A DNA stretch of 22,202 nucleotides. It comes from Rickettsiales bacterium. GTDB lineage: Bacteria; Pseudomonadota; Alphaproteobacteria; Rickettsiales; CANDYO01. Numbering within the stretch: the stretch's first letter is position 1; the number at the start of each line of letters is the position of its first letter. The stretch spans positions 1-22,202 of the forward strand of contig CANDYO010000008.1 in the NCBI GenBank assembly GCA_947424995.1, read 5' to 3'. Below the pieces are notes generated by a model that was given only the letters and a program-made list of their open reading frames with translations, was not told where the DNA came from and searched no databases. Made by a program: the position numbers and the translations under genes. This document shows positions 8,188 through 16,571 of the stretch, piece after piece.

Positions 8188-8216
8188 AGGTGGTATTCAT
8201 AAAGAAATTACCACCT
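8188..8216 (-). terminator. Intrinsic terminator candidate for mreB
   Basis: AGGTGGTA at 8188-8195 pairs perfectly with TACCACCT at 8209-8216 around a 13-base loop, 42 bases beyond the mreB stop codon. Read on the minus strand, the stem is followed by a T-rich run (TCTTATTTTT). It could also act weakly on the plus strand, where AATTTTAG follows. Confidence 0.65.
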
Positions 8217-8257
8217 AATTTTAGATTAAAATATCGATTTTTGATGAGAAGACTATA

Positions 8258-9310
8258 CTAATCTTGCTTGAATAACACATGTCTTAATTTATTGCGCTCT
8301 TCTAGAACTCTTCCTGTTCCACGGGCAACGCAGGTTAGCGGATCGTCGGCAACAAAAACAGGCAGCTTAGTAGCTTCTCTGATCACATAGTCTAGATTAT
8401 GCAGCAATGAACCACCGCCGGTCATCACTATGCCTTTATCGACGATATCTGAAGATAACTCTGGTGGAGTGCACTCTAAAGCCATTTTAACTGCTTCGAT
8501 GATTTGGCTGACTGGCTCAATTAAGCTTTCAGCTATTTGATATTCAGTTAAAGTGATTTCTTTAGGTACGCCATTGATTAAATCACGCCCTTTTATTTCC
8601 ATTGATCTTCCTTTCTTATCAGCAGGAGGACAAGCAGAACCAATTTCTTTTTTAATTTTTTCTGCGCTTGCTTCACCAATAAGCAAGTTATGGTGACGAC
8701 GAACATATGAAATAATCGCCTCATCCATTTTATCACCACCAACTCTAACTGATCTAGAATAGACGATTCCACCTAAAGAAAGAACTCCAACTTCTGTAGT
8801 TCCGCCACCAATATCAACAATCATTGAACCAGTAGGTTCAGTTACTGGCAATCCTGCTCCAATCGCAGCAGCCATTGGCTCTTCTATCAAAAATACTTCT
8901 CTAGCACCAGCACTTTCTGCAGCTTCTTGAATAGCTCTTCTTTCTACAGGAGTTGAACCAGAGGGAACACATACAATAATCAACGGCCCAGTAAAGCTTC
9001 TTCGTTTATGCACAGTACGAATAAAGTGCTTAATCATTTCTTCTGCACCCTTAAAGTCTGCAATAACCCCATCTTTTAAAGGACGTTTTGCTTCAATTTC
9101 TGCTGGCGTTCTACCTAACATCATTTTAGCTTCATGGCCGAAAGCATATGGGCGAAAATTACCATTTTCTTTGATTAAAGCAACCACAGAAGGTTCATTT
9201 AAAACAATACCTTTATCTTTTACATAGACTAAAGTATTAGCTGTGCCAAGATCAATGGCCATATCTGAAGAAAGCATACCTATAAGTTTTAAGAACATAT
9301 TATTTACCAT
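8258..9310 (-). CDS. mreB: Rod shape-determining protein MreB
   Basis: A 350-residue bacterial actin that forms membrane-bound filaments directing lateral peptidoglycan synthesis. Actin-fold signatures: phosphate-1 DLGTANT at 20-26; VPSGSTPVERRA at 116-127; EEPMAAAIGAGLPV at 143-156; phosphate-2 DIGGGTTEVGV at 166-176; and the C-terminal adenosine motif MTGGGSLL. The N-terminus contains the amphipathic membrane helix FLKLIGML. The start could instead be the in-frame ATG at 9296-9298 (M5), which matches the usual family N-terminus; neither start has a good Shine-Dalgarno. mreC, the normal downstream partner, is absent here: the gene is followed by a terminator-like hairpin, and a transaldolase-like gene lies 44 bases upstream on the same strand. 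Confidence 0.98.
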   Translation of the reverse strand: MVNNMFLKLIGMLSSDMAIDLGTANTLVYVKDKGIVLNEPSVVALIKENGNFRPYAFGHEAKMMLGRTPAEIEAKRPLKDGVIADFKGAEEMIKHFIRTVHKRRSFTGPLIIVCVPSGSTPVERRAIQEAAESAGAREVFLIEEPMAAAIGAGLPVTEPTGSMIVDIGGGTTEVGVLSLGGIVYSRSVRVGGDKMDEAIISYVRRHHNLLIGEASAEKIKKEIGSACPPADKKGRSMEIKGRDLINGVPKEITLTEYQIAESLIEPVSQIIEAVKMALECTPPELSSDIVDKGIVMTGGGSLLHNLDYVIREATKLPVFVADDPLTCVARGTGRVLEERNKLRHVLFKQD

Positions 9311-9354
9311 TACATTAGAGTATAAATTTTAGATTAGCGCATTCTAGGGATAGT

Positions 9355-10014
9355 TCAAGATATAATTTGCTGCCCTGTTTTTTGCCAATCTTGCATGAAA
9401 ATATTTAAGCCTTTCTCTGTCAGTGGATGCTCAACTAATTGTGATAAAATTTTCGCTGGGATAGTAGCAATGTCAGCGCCCATTTTAGCTGCCTGAACGA
9501 TATGAATTGGATTCCTAACCGAGGCCACTAAAATTTGAGTAGTAAAGTCAGGGTAATTAGAATAAATTTGACAGATCTCTTCAATTAAGCCTAAGCCATC
9601 TTGACCAATATCATCTAAACGACCAATAAATGGTGAGACAAAGCTTGCTCCCGCTTTAGCCGCTAAAATTGCTTGGGCAGCAGAAAAACATAAAGTCACA
9701 TTAACCATAATGTCTTTATCAGCAAAAAATCTACATGCTTTAAGTCCTGCCAAAGTCATTGGCAATTTTACTGCTACATTTTTAGCAATAGAACTTAGTT
9801 TAGTTCCTTCTTTTATCATTCCATCATATTCAGTAGCTGCCACTTCTAAGCTTACAGGGCCTTTTACGATCGAGCAGATTTCCTCCGCCACTGTAAAAAT
9901 GTTACGACCAGATTTAGCGATTAAAGAAGGATTGGTAGTAACTCCATCAACTAATCCATAAGCGCTTAGCTCTTTAATTTCATTTATTTCTGCAGTATCT
10001 ATAAAAAATTTCAT
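9355..10014 (-). CDS. tal: Small transaldolase / fructose-6-phosphate aldolase-family protein
   Basis: A 219-residue TIM-barrel aldolase of the short transaldolase/FSA family. Members catalyse dihydroxyacetone transfer or aldol cleavage with a Schiff-base lysine. The N-terminus MKFFIDTAEI and GLVDGVTTNPSLIAKSG (20-36) are family hallmarks, and the catalytic lysine is K83 in VAVKLPMTLAG. SFVSPFIGRLDD and ILVASVRNP are also typical. Length fits the short family rather than the 310-residue TalB type. True transaldolase and FSA activity cannot be separated reliably by eye, although such genes in alphaproteobacteria are usually annotated as transaldolase. It lies upstream of mreB on the same strand and may share its transcript. 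Confidence 0.93.
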   Translation of the reverse strand: MKFFIDTAEINEIKELSAYGLVDGVTTNPSLIAKSGRNIFTVAEEICSIVKGPVSLEVAATEYDGMIKEGTKLSSIAKNVAVKLPMTLAGLKACRFFADKDIMVNVTLCFSAAQAILAAKAGASFVSPFIGRLDDIGQDGLGLIEEICQIYSNYPDFTTQILVASVRNPIHIVQAAKMGADIATIPAKILSQLVEHPLTEKGLNIFMQDWQKTGQQIIS

Positions 10015-10034
10015 CTCTTAAACCTTCTAAATTT

Positions 10035-10063
10035 TATTTAAACATTTAAAGCAACTATCGCAA
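10035..10063 (-). promoter_or_regulatory. Candidate promoter for the transaldolase-mreB pair
   Basis: On the minus strand, TTGCGA (10058-10063) lies 17 bases before TAAATA (10035-10040), about 20 bases before the ATG at 10014. The hexamers are moderate matches in an AT-rich context, so this is only a candidate. Confidence 0.35.
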
Positions 10064-10181
10064 AATTTTTACCAAATAGCAAAGCTTATCTTATGAAAAA
10101 ATAATCAGCTTTCTACAGTTTTTATTTCTTTTGATAGATAAGCCATATATCATAAGAAAAAATCTTAGAAGCTAATTCAAA

Positions 10182-10628
10182 ATGAAACATTATCTCTGGA
10201 AAATTAAAAATCATATCTTTTCTTTTTTTAATCGTAGAACTATAGGGGCACGAGCTTTAGTCGTGAGAGACAATAAAATCTTACTGGTAAAGCACAGTTA
10301 TTTGCCGCAATGGTATAGCATTGGAGGGGGGGTGGAAAAAGCCGAGACTCCGATTAGCGCAGTTGAAAGAGAATTATTTGAAGAAGTGGGAATTATTTGC
10401 CAGCAAAAGCCTAAATTATTCAATGTTTATTTGAGTAACTCTGAAAGACGTGATGACTATGTCTTACTTTATATAGTAGAAGATTTCACTCAAGAAATAG
10501 TCACTTCTCCAGAAATATTGGCAGCTGAGTGGTTTGAATTTGATAAACTTCCTCAAGATATATCAGCAGCTACTAAACGCAGAATTGAGGAATTTTTAGG
10601 ACAAAGAGAACTTTCAGAAAAATGGTAA
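10182..10628 (+). CDS. NUDIX hydrolase
   Basis: A 148-residue NUDIX-fold pyrophosphohydrolase, a family that cleaves nucleoside diphosphates linked to another group. The box G-x5-E-x7-REU-x-EE-x-G-U is perfect: G49, E55, then R63-E64-L65-F66-E67-E68-V69-G70-I71. The segment RALVVRDNKILLVKHSY upstream of it is the usual first strand pair. The first 20 residues are basic and aromatic (KHYLWKIKNHIFSFFNRR), longer than the domain needs. The substrate cannot be told from sequence. The gene is convergent with pdxH, with one base between the two stop codons. Confidence 0.93.
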   Translation: MKHYLWKIKNHIFSFFNRRTIGARALVVRDNKILLVKHSYLPQWYSIGGGVEKAETPISAVERELFEEVGIICQQKPKLFNVYLSNSERRDDYVLLYIVEDFTQEIVTSPEILAAEWFEFDKLPQDISAATKRRIEEFLGQRELSEKW

Positions 10629-10629
10629 A

Positions 10630-11259
10630 TTAGGGTTGTAATTTTTGATACAACCATACTTCGTTGTCTAGATTGTAACGCAATCGATTGTGAAACCTAT
10701 CTTTACTACCAAGCCAGAACTCTATTGATTCAATAGCAAGATGATATGCATGCCAAGTTTTAGGTCTAATGATTGCTTCAGGTTGTTTTGTAAGTTTTAC
10801 AAAAGCTTCATGTAAGTATTCTTCATCTTGCATTGGTGAGCTTTGGCTAGAAACGGCGGCCAAACTTTGCGCTTCACGAGTTCTCTCTTTAAATATTTGA
10901 TCGGATATAGCCGCAGATAGCTTTGTAACCCGTCCATAAAAATTAATTTGCTGCATAGTTTCGCGCCACCATAAAGTTCCTGAAGCAATTGGATTGCTCT
11001 TTAGATCCTTTCCTTTCTGGCTTGTTTCACTACTTGCAAAAATAATTCCTTTTTCATCTAAAGTCCTTAACAAGACAACTCTACTAGAAGGCTTTCCTAC
11101 GGTATCAACTGTGGATAATACTAATCCTCTTGGCTCAATAATTTTTAAATCATCGGCTTTATCTAACCATATTTGCAATAAATCTAAGGGGTTATCAGAG
11201 GGATTATTAAATCCAGGATTAACAAGATTCGGATTTCCAGAAAGTGTTATCATTTTCAT
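10630..11259 (-). CDS. pdxH: Pyridoxine/pyridoxamine 5'-phosphate oxidase
   Basis: A 209-residue FMN-dependent oxidase that forms pyridoxal 5'-phosphate from the pyridoxine or pyridoxamine phosphate. FMN-binding elements: RVVLLRTLDEKG at 60-71, the SSETSQKGKDLKSNP segment at 76-90 and GTLWWRE. The C-terminal family signature IEFWLGSKDRFHNR is at 179-192; it contains the PLP-contacting R-x-H pair (R188, H190). The commonly conserved Q after EFW is L here. It ends VWLYQKLQP, matching the family's typical C-terminus. It lies 18 bases downstream of ubiG on the same strand and is probably co-transcribed with it. PLP salvage or completion is its expected role. Confidence 0.92.
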   Translation of the reverse strand: MKMITLSGNPNLVNPGFNNPSDNPLDLLQIWLDKADDLKIIEPRGLVLSTVDTVGKPSSRVVLLRTLDEKGIIFASSETSQKGKDLKSNPIASGTLWWRETMQQINFYGRVTKLSAAISDQIFKERTREAQSLAAVSSQSSPMQDEEYLHEAFVKLTKQPEAIIRPKTWHAYHLAIESIEFWLGSKDRFHNRLRYNLDNEVWLYQKLQP

Positions 11260-11277
11260 TATTAAACTATTTAAATA

Positions 11278-12012
11278 TTAATCTTCACTAACTTCAGATT
11301 TAAACACTATAAAATAATTACTGCTTACATCCGAAGAAAGATTCCAAGTCTTTGATAAAGGTGAATATGAGAAGCCTTGAAGATCTAATAACTGCCCTTT
11401 TTCAGCGGCCGCATATTTACAAATAGCAGATGGCTTAACAAATTTAGACCAGCTATGAGTGCCAACAGGCAACCATCTTAAGATATATTCAGCAGCAATG
11501 ATTGCTTTAAAAAATGACTTAAAGGTTTGGTTGATGGTAGAAAAAATTAATAATCCACCCACCTCTAAAAGCTGACAGCAAGTCTGAACAAAAAATTCAA
11601 CATTTTCTACATGCTCTATTACTTCTAGAGCTAAGATTAGTTCATATTTCTTGCCGGTTTTTACTAAATCTTCAGCAAGCAATTGTTGATAATTAATCTC
11701 TAAATTTGATTTACTGGCATGGCTTTTAGCAATATTAATATTGATAGAACTTGCATCAATTGCGGTTACTTTAGTGCCAAGGCGTGCCATCGGTTCTGCA
11801 ACCAATCCACCACCACAGCCAATATCTAAAACATTTAAACCTTCTAAATTATTGATAACGAAATGTTTTTTAACTGTATTGATAATATACTCCATCCGCA
11901 GGGGGGTTAAATCATGCAATGGTTTGAACTTACCGGTTGGATTCCACCAATCATCAGCCATTTGTTCAAATTTATAGATTTCTTCAGGAGATAAACTAGT
12001 ATTAGTTTTCAT
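11278..12012 (-). CDS. ubiG: Ubiquinone biosynthesis O-methyltransferase UbiG
   Basis: A 244-residue SAM-dependent methyltransferase that carries out both O-methylation steps of ubiquinone synthesis. It has the family N-terminal signature EQMADDWWNPTGKFKPLHDLTPLR at 16-39 and SAM motif I VLDIGCGGGLVAEPMARLG at 61-79. The acceptor acidic residue is D86 in VTAIDAS. LILALEVIEHVENVEFFV and the loop GTHSWSKFVKP, with its membrane-linked region, are also UbiG-specific. Length is normal. It is separated from sucD by 143 bases that include a terminator-like hairpin, and forms a pair with pdxH. A ubiquinone pathway implies aerobic respiration. Confidence 0.96.
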   Translation of the reverse strand: MKTNTSLSPEEIYKFEQMADDWWNPTGKFKPLHDLTPLRMEYIINTVKKHFVINNLEGLNVLDIGCGGGLVAEPMARLGTKVTAIDASSININIAKSHASKSNLEINYQQLLAEDLVKTGKKYELILALEVIEHVENVEFFVQTCCQLLEVGGLLIFSTINQTFKSFFKAIIAAEYILRWLPVGTHSWSKFVKPSAICKYAAAEKGQLLDLQGFSYSPLSKTWNLSSDVSSNYFIVFKSEVSED

Positions 12013-12113
12013 GATAATTTTCTACTATTTTAAGTTGCTTATAAAATAGTAGCACAGAGTAATCTTTTATAGAAGCAAAGATCTTAATTGAAAAATTAGG
12101 AACACAAGAAAGG

Positions 12114-12146
12114 AAGGTATGCACTTTAAATTAAACTACATACCTT
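12114..12146 (-). terminator. Terminator candidate after the mdh-sucC-sucD operon
   Basis: AAGGTATG at 12114-12121 pairs perfectly with CATACCTT at 12139-12146 around a 17-base loop. The stem begins 9 bases past the sucD stop codon. On the minus strand it is followed only by a modest pyrimidine-rich stretch (CCTTTCTT), so termination efficiency is uncertain. Confidence 0.5.
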
Positions 12147-12155
12147 AAATTTTTA

Positions 12156-13031
12156 TTATTTTCTTAGTAACTTAGCCATGGTACTACCAATTTCAGCAGG
12201 AGATTCAGAAATTGAGAAACCAGCGCTACGCATAGCATCTATTTTACCTTCAGCACTTCCCATGCCACCAAGGATAACTGCACCAGCATGACCCATCCGT
12301 TTACCTTCAGGGGCAGTTTTACCAGCGATAAAGCCTACCATTGGTTTCTTGATACTGTGTCTCTTAATGAATTCAGCTGCTTCTTCTTCTGCAGAACCAC
12401 CAATTTCACCAATCATGATTATTGAATCAGTCTCATCATCTCTTAAGAATAATTCTAACATATCAATAAAGCTACTACCGCTGATAGGATCACCACCAAT
12501 ACCAACACAAGTACTTTGTCCATATCCTTCAGCAGTTATTTGCGCTACCGCTTCATAAGTTAGAGTACCTGATTTTGAAACAATCCCAACTCTACCTTTT
12601 TTATGAATATGACCTGGCATAATCCCAATCTTACATTCATCAGGAGTAATAATACCCGGGCAATTAGCACCGATTAAACGAGTTTTAGATCCTTGCAGCG
12701 CACGCTTTACTGTAATCATATCTAATACTGGAATTCCTTCAGTAATACATACTACTAGTGGAACTTGCGCGTCAATCGCTTCTAAAATTGAATCAGCTGC
12801 AAAAGCTGGTGGCACATAAATAACTGAAGCATTTGCTCCTGTTCTTGCCATAGCTTCTTCTACAGTATTAAATACTGGCAACTCTAAGTGAGTTAAGCCT
12901 CCTTTACCAGGAGTAACTCCACCAACCATTTTAGTACCATATTCAATTGCTTGCATTGAATGAAACGTACCTTGCGCTCCGGTAAAACCTTGACAGATAA
13001 CTTTTGTATTTTTATTAACTAAAATCGACAT
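12156..13031 (-). CDS. sucD: Succinyl-CoA synthetase, alpha subunit
   Basis: A 291-residue alpha subunit of ADP/GDP-forming succinyl-CoA ligase. It binds CoA in its N-terminal Rossmann domain (CQGFTGAQGTFH, 13-24; GGVTPGKGG, 37-45). It carries the phospho-histidine, H248 in the loop KRMGHAGAVILGGMGSAEGK. SKSGTLTYE at 152-160 is also conserved. Length is normal. It follows sucC after one base, with an AGAGGA ribosome binding site inside the end of sucC. Together they perform the substrate-level phosphorylation step of the TCA cycle. Confidence 0.98.
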   Translation of the reverse strand: MSILVNKNTKVICQGFTGAQGTFHSMQAIEYGTKMVGGVTPGKGGLTHLELPVFNTVEEAMARTGANASVIYVPPAFAADSILEAIDAQVPLVVCITEGIPVLDMITVKRALQGSKTRLIGANCPGIITPDECKIGIMPGHIHKKGRVGIVSKSGTLTYEAVAQITAEGYGQSTCVGIGGDPISGSSFIDMLELFLRDDETDSIIMIGEIGGSAEEEAAEFIKRHSIKKPMVGFIAGKTAPEGKRMGHAGAVILGGMGSAEGKIDAMRSAGFSISESPAEIGSTMAKLLRK

Positions 13032-13032
13032 A

Positions 13033-14196
13033 TTATTTTCCTCTCACAGCTTTAACTATTTTTGCCGCTGCATCTGCAAGATTATCTGCAGAAGTTATTG
13101 CAAGCCCTGAATGATCAAGCAGCTCTTTGCCTAATTCAAAATTAGTTCCAGCTAATCTTACTACTAGCGGAACTTTAAGATCTACTTCTTTCGCCGCAGC
13201 GATAATACCTTCAGCGATAACATCACAACGAGTTATTCCACCAAAGATATTGATTAGCACACCTTTTACTCCAGGATCTGAAAAAATAATTCTGAACGCT
13301 TCAGTAACTTTTTCTTTGTTGGCACCACCGCCAACATCTAAAAAGTTAGCCGGTTCACCACCATAAAGCTTAATGATATCCATCGTTGCCATAGCAAGTC
13401 CAGCACCATTAACCATACAGCCGATATCACCATCCATTTTAACATAACTAATTTCAGACTTAGCTGCTCGCAGTTCAAAAGCATCTTCTTCAGCTTCATC
13501 ACGCATTTCAGCAATTTTTTTCTGTCTGTATAAAGCATTATCATCAAAATTAAATTTAGCATCTAAAGCAATAAGATCCCCTTCTTTAGTTAGCACTAAA
13601 GGATTTATTTCTAATTGATTTGCATCATACTCTACAAAGGCACGATAAATCCCTAAAGCTATCTTTGAAAACTTACCTATTTGATCTCCTTGGAGTCCAA
13701 GAAAAAATGCCATTTTTCTGGCATAAAATGCTTGCATACCAGTCGCTGGATCAATACTTACTTTAAGTATTTTTTCCGGCGAATGGGCTGCCACTTCTTC
13801 AATTTCCACTCCACCTTCACAAGATGCCATAAAAGTAATGCTACTAGTGCTACGATCAATAATCGCACCTAGATAAAATTCTTTATCTATGTTTGATCCT
13901 TCTTCGAAGTAAACCCGTCTAACTTCTTGGCCTTCAGGACCTGTTTGCGGAGTTACAAGAGTCATGCCAAACATAGATTTAGCAATGGTTTCTGCTTCTT
14001 CTTTCGATTTAGCTAGCTTCACTCCACCGGCTTTACCTCTACCACCTGCGTGAATTTGAGCTTTCACTACAATAATTGGGGTAGATATTTCAGCAGCAGC
14101 TGCTTTTATTTCACTTATATTCAGCGCAGCTTTTCCTTTTGGCACAGGAATGTATGCCGCAAGAATAGCTTTTGCTTGGTATTCATGGATGTTCAT
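13033..14196 (-). CDS. sucC: Succinyl-CoA synthetase, beta subunit
   Basis: A 387-residue ATP-grasp beta subunit. The N-terminus MNIHEYQAKAIL is characteristic. The ATP-grasp glycine-rich loop KAQIHAGGRGKAGGVK is at 45-60, the metal-binding segment EINPLVL follows further on, and the C-terminal succinate/CoA domain carries LDVGGGAN and NIFGGITRCDVIAEGI. Length matches bacterial SucC. It lies 15 bases downstream of mdh, with a GGAG ribosome binding site, and one base upstream of sucD. Confidence 0.98.
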   Translation of the reverse strand: MNIHEYQAKAILAAYIPVPKGKAALNISEIKAAAAEISTPIIVVKAQIHAGGRGKAGGVKLAKSKEEAETIAKSMFGMTLVTPQTGPEGQEVRRVYFEEGSNIDKEFYLGAIIDRSTSSITFMASCEGGVEIEEVAAHSPEKILKVSIDPATGMQAFYARKMAFFLGLQGDQIGKFSKIALGIYRAFVEYDANQLEINPLVLTKEGDLIALDAKFNFDDNALYRQKKIAEMRDEAEEDAFELRAAKSEISYVKMDGDIGCMVNGAGLAMATMDIIKLYGGEPANFLDVGGGANKEKVTEAFRIIFSDPGVKGVLINIFGGITRCDVIAEGIIAAAKEVDLKVPLVVRLAGTNFELGKELLDHSGLAITSADNLADAAAKIVKAVRGK

Positions 14197-14211
14197 TAAT
14201 AATTCTCCAAA

Positions 14212-15162
14212 TTATAGTTTTATAGTACTTATTAAAGTTCTCACCGCTTCCACTGACTTGTCAAAAGCAGCTTGTTCTTCTGCGTTTAATTGAATTTCAA
14301 CAATTTTTTCTACTCCATTAGCGCCTATAACGACAGGAACGCTAACATAAATATCTTTTGCACCATATTGACCATTAAGATGAGTAGCGCAAGGCAAAAC
14401 TCTTCTTTGGTCTTTTAGATAGCTTTCGGCCATTGAAATAACCGCTGCCGCTGGAGCATAAAAAGCAGAACCTGTTTTAAGTAAGCCAACAATTTCAGCA
14501 CCACCTTCACGAGTTCTTTTTATAATTGCATTAATTCGCTCTTCAGTTGACCAGCCCATCCTTACTAAATCAGGTACCGGAATCCCCGAAACTGTTGAAT
14601 AACGAACTAGCGGCACCATCGTATCACCGTGGCCACCTAGAACAAAAGAAGTTACATCTCTTACAGCAACATTGAATTCTTCTGCTAAGAAACAACTAAA
14701 TCTTGCTGAATCAAGTACACCGGCCATACCGATAACTTTATTGTAAGCAAAGCCTGTGGTTTCTCTTACCACCCAAACCATGGCATCCAATGGATTGGTA
14801 AGCACAATAACAAATGCATTAGGCGCATGCGCCTTAATTGCTTTACCAGCCTCTTTCATAACGCCAGTATTTATAGCTATTAAATCATCACGACTCATTC
14901 CAGGTTTTCTAGGAATTCCAGCAGTGATAATAACTACATCTGAATCTTTTATAACTGAATAGTCATTACTACCAGATATTTTTGAGCTATAGCCTTCTAT
15001 AGTATTACTTTGTAACATATCCAGAGCTTTACCTTGAGGAACTCCTTCAGCAATATCAAATAGCACCACATCACCTAATTCTTTCATGATAGCTAGATGA
15101 GCTATAGTACCACCTGTATTACCACTACCTATTACCGCAATTTTCTTTCTTTTACAAGTCAT
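14212..15162 (-). CDS. mdh: Malate dehydrogenase (LDH-like, NAD-dependent)
   Basis: A 316-residue dehydrogenase that interconverts malate and oxaloacetate. The Rossmann motif IGSGNTGG is at 11-18, with an acidic residue at the end of strand 2 (D36) consistent with NAD. The substrate loop AGIPRKPGMSRDDL (81-94) has R85, the residue that distinguishes malate from lactate dehydrogenases, and R91. GVLDSARF supplies D151 and R154, and the catalytic histidine is H178 in GGHGDTMVP. A strong AAAGGAG ribosome binding site precedes the ATG. It is first in mdh-sucC-sucD; sucA/sucB, which often follow in alphaproteobacteria, are absent. Confidence 0.97.
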   Translation of the reverse strand: MTCKRKKIAVIGSGNTGGTIAHLAIMKELGDVVLFDIAEGVPQGKALDMLQSNTIEGYSSKISGSNDYSVIKDSDVVIITAGIPRKPGMSRDDLIAINTGVMKEAGKAIKAHAPNAFVIVLTNPLDAMVWVVRETTGFAYNKVIGMAGVLDSARFSCFLAEEFNVAVRDVTSFVLGGHGDTMVPLVRYSTVSGIPVPDLVRMGWSTEERINAIIKRTREGGAEIVGLLKTGSAFYAPAAAVISMAESYLKDQRRVLPCATHLNGQYGAKDIYVSVPVVIGANGVEKIVEIQLNAEEQAAFDKSVEAVRTLISTIKL

Positions 15163-15190
15163 AATATACTCCTTTAAGTATGGTTTTGTT

Positions 15191-15212
15191 AAAAAACTAA
15201 TTTATAAACTAG
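15191..15212 (-). terminator. Weak AT-rich terminator candidate for rho
   Basis: On the minus strand CTAGTT and AATTAG form a short stem around TATA (15197-15212, one G-T wobble), followed immediately by a T6 tract (15191-15196). The stem has almost no GC pairs, so this is tentative. It lies between rho and mdh. Confidence 0.3.
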
Positions 15213-15245
15213 CTTAAACTCATTATAAATGAAAAAGGTTAACAA

Positions 15246-16571
15246 TTAGTTATTCATCGAATCGAAGAAATCTCCATTGGTTTTTGAGTGCTTTAATTTA
15301 TCAATTAAGAATTCTATCGCATCAATGGTGCCCATAGGATTAAGGATTCTACGCAATACCCAACGCTTAGCTAAAGTATTTTTATCAAAGAATAATTCTT
15401 CTTTTCTAGTGCCGGACTTAGTAATATCAATAGCAGGGAAAATTCTTTTATCTGAAATTTTACGATCAAGGATAATTTCTGAGTTACCAGTACCTTTAAA
15501 TTCTTCAAAAATAACTTCATCCATTCTTGAGCCAGTGTCTACTAAAGCTGTAGCAATAATAGTTAAAGAACCGCCATGTTCAATATTACGTGCGGCGCCA
15601 AAGAATCTTTTTGGCCTTTGCAGAGCATTAGAATCGACACCACCTGTTAATACTTTACCAGATGAAGGAACTACTGTGTTATATGCTCTAGCCAACCTAG
15701 TAATAGAATCAAGCAAGATAACCACGTCGTGCTTATGCTCTACTAAACGCTTAGCTTTTTCGATAACTATTTCAGCTAACTGAACGTGACGTATAGCCGG
15801 CTCATCAAAAGTAGAACTGACTACTTCACCCTTAACTGATCTTGCCATATCGGTTACTTCTTCAGGACGTTCATCAATAAGCAGAACGATTAAAGTAACT
15901 TCTGGGTGATTAGTGGTAATTGCATGAGCGATATTTTGCATTAATACCGTTTTACCTGTTCTTGGCGGCGCTACAATTAAAGCACGCTGCCCCTTTCCTA
16001 AAGGACAAGTTAAATCAATAACTCGAGTACTATAATCTTTGCTTTCAGAATTTTCGATTTCAAGCTGCAATAATTGATCTGGATATAATGGTGTAAGATT
16101 ATCAAACTTTACTCTATGAGTAGCTTTTTCTGGAGTATCAAAATTAATTTCAATAACTTTTAGCAAAGCAAAATATCGCTCCCCAGATTTAGGCGCTCTA
16201 ATTTGCCCCTGCACAGTATCACCTGTGTTTAAAGCAAATCTTCTTATTTGGCTTGGTGAAACATAGATATCATCAGGACCTGCCGCATAATTAGCATCAG
16301 ATGATCTCAAGAATCCAAAACCATCCTGCAAGACTTCTATTACCCCTACGCCAATAATTGCAACATTTTGCTCAGCAAGTTTTTTTAGAATCAAGAAAAT
16401 TATATCTTGCTTAAGCATCATTCCAGCATTTTCTATGCCAGATTCCTCTGCAAATATTCTTAATTCTTCGGGATTTTTTTGTTTTAAGTCTTGAAGGTGG
16501 ACAACTCTTTGGTTAACTTTTACCTCAGGAACTTCTTCTTTAAACTCTTCTTTTTCTTCTATTTCTGTCAT
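15246..16571 (-). CDS. rho: Transcription termination factor Rho
   Basis: A 441-residue hexameric RNA-dependent ATPase. The acidic N-terminal leader EIEEKEEFKEE (3-13) is followed by the Rho N domain and then the OB-fold RNA-binding domain with RNP motif DGFGFLR at 83-89 and DIYVSPSQIRRF at 101-112. The ATPase core has Walker A APPRTGKT at 201-208, RPEEVTDM, Walker B VVILLDSITRLARAYN, the Q-loop/R-loop region (SSGKVLTGGVDSNALQRPKRFFGAARN, split here over residues near 305-331) and an intact C-terminus. Length is normal. Gene rho lies near mnmG/parAB in several alphaproteobacteria, which fits an origin-proximal location. Confidence 0.98.
   Translation of the reverse strand: MTEIEEKEEFKEEVPEVKVNQRVVHLQDLKQKNPEELRIFAEESGIENAGMMLKQDIIFLILKKLAEQNVAIIGVGVIEVLQDGFGFLRSSDANYAAGPDDIYVSPSQIRRFALNTGDTVQGQIRAPKSGERYFALLKVIEINFDTPEKATHRVKFDNLTPLYPDQLLQLEIENSESKDYSTRVIDLTCPLGKGQRALIVAPPRTGKTVLMQNIAHAITTNHPEVTLIVLLIDERPEEVTDMARSVKGEVVSSTFDEPAIRHVQLAEIVIEKAKRLVEHKHDVVILLDSITRLARAYNTVVPSSGKVLTGGVDSNALQRPKRFFGAARNIEHGGSLTIIATALVDTGSRMDEVIFEEFKGTGNSEIILDRKISDKRIFPAIDITKSGTRKEELFFDKNTLAKRWVLRRILNPMGTIDAIEFLIDKLKHSKTNGDFFDSMNN

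Larger units (their letters stand above)
7833..8257. other. Structured intergenic region between convergent parB and mreB
   Basis: A 425-base spacer with no convincing gene. From left to right it holds an AT-rich possible terminator for parB, a 164-base palindromic element (7952-8115) with nested stems, a separate 36-base hairpin (8123-8158) and a terminator-like hairpin (8188-8216). An imperfect direct repeat, TGATATAATACCTAT at 7932-7946 and TGATATAACACTTAT at 8152-8166 (13 of 15 identical), brackets the element. Confidence 0.7.

Noticed and set aside
10083..10157. Inverted repeat TCTTATGA / TCATAAGA upstream of the NUDIX gene
   Set aside because: Eight AT-rich pairs 53 bases apart, with no spacing or symmetry pointing to an operator; plausible by chance in this base composition.
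11110..11118. Perfect DnaA box (TGTGGATAA)
   Set aside because: It is single, inside the pdxH coding sequence where it encodes the conserved LSTVDT region, and has no cluster of further boxes or AT-rich unwinding element nearby. Chance is the better explanation, so I do not propose oriC here.
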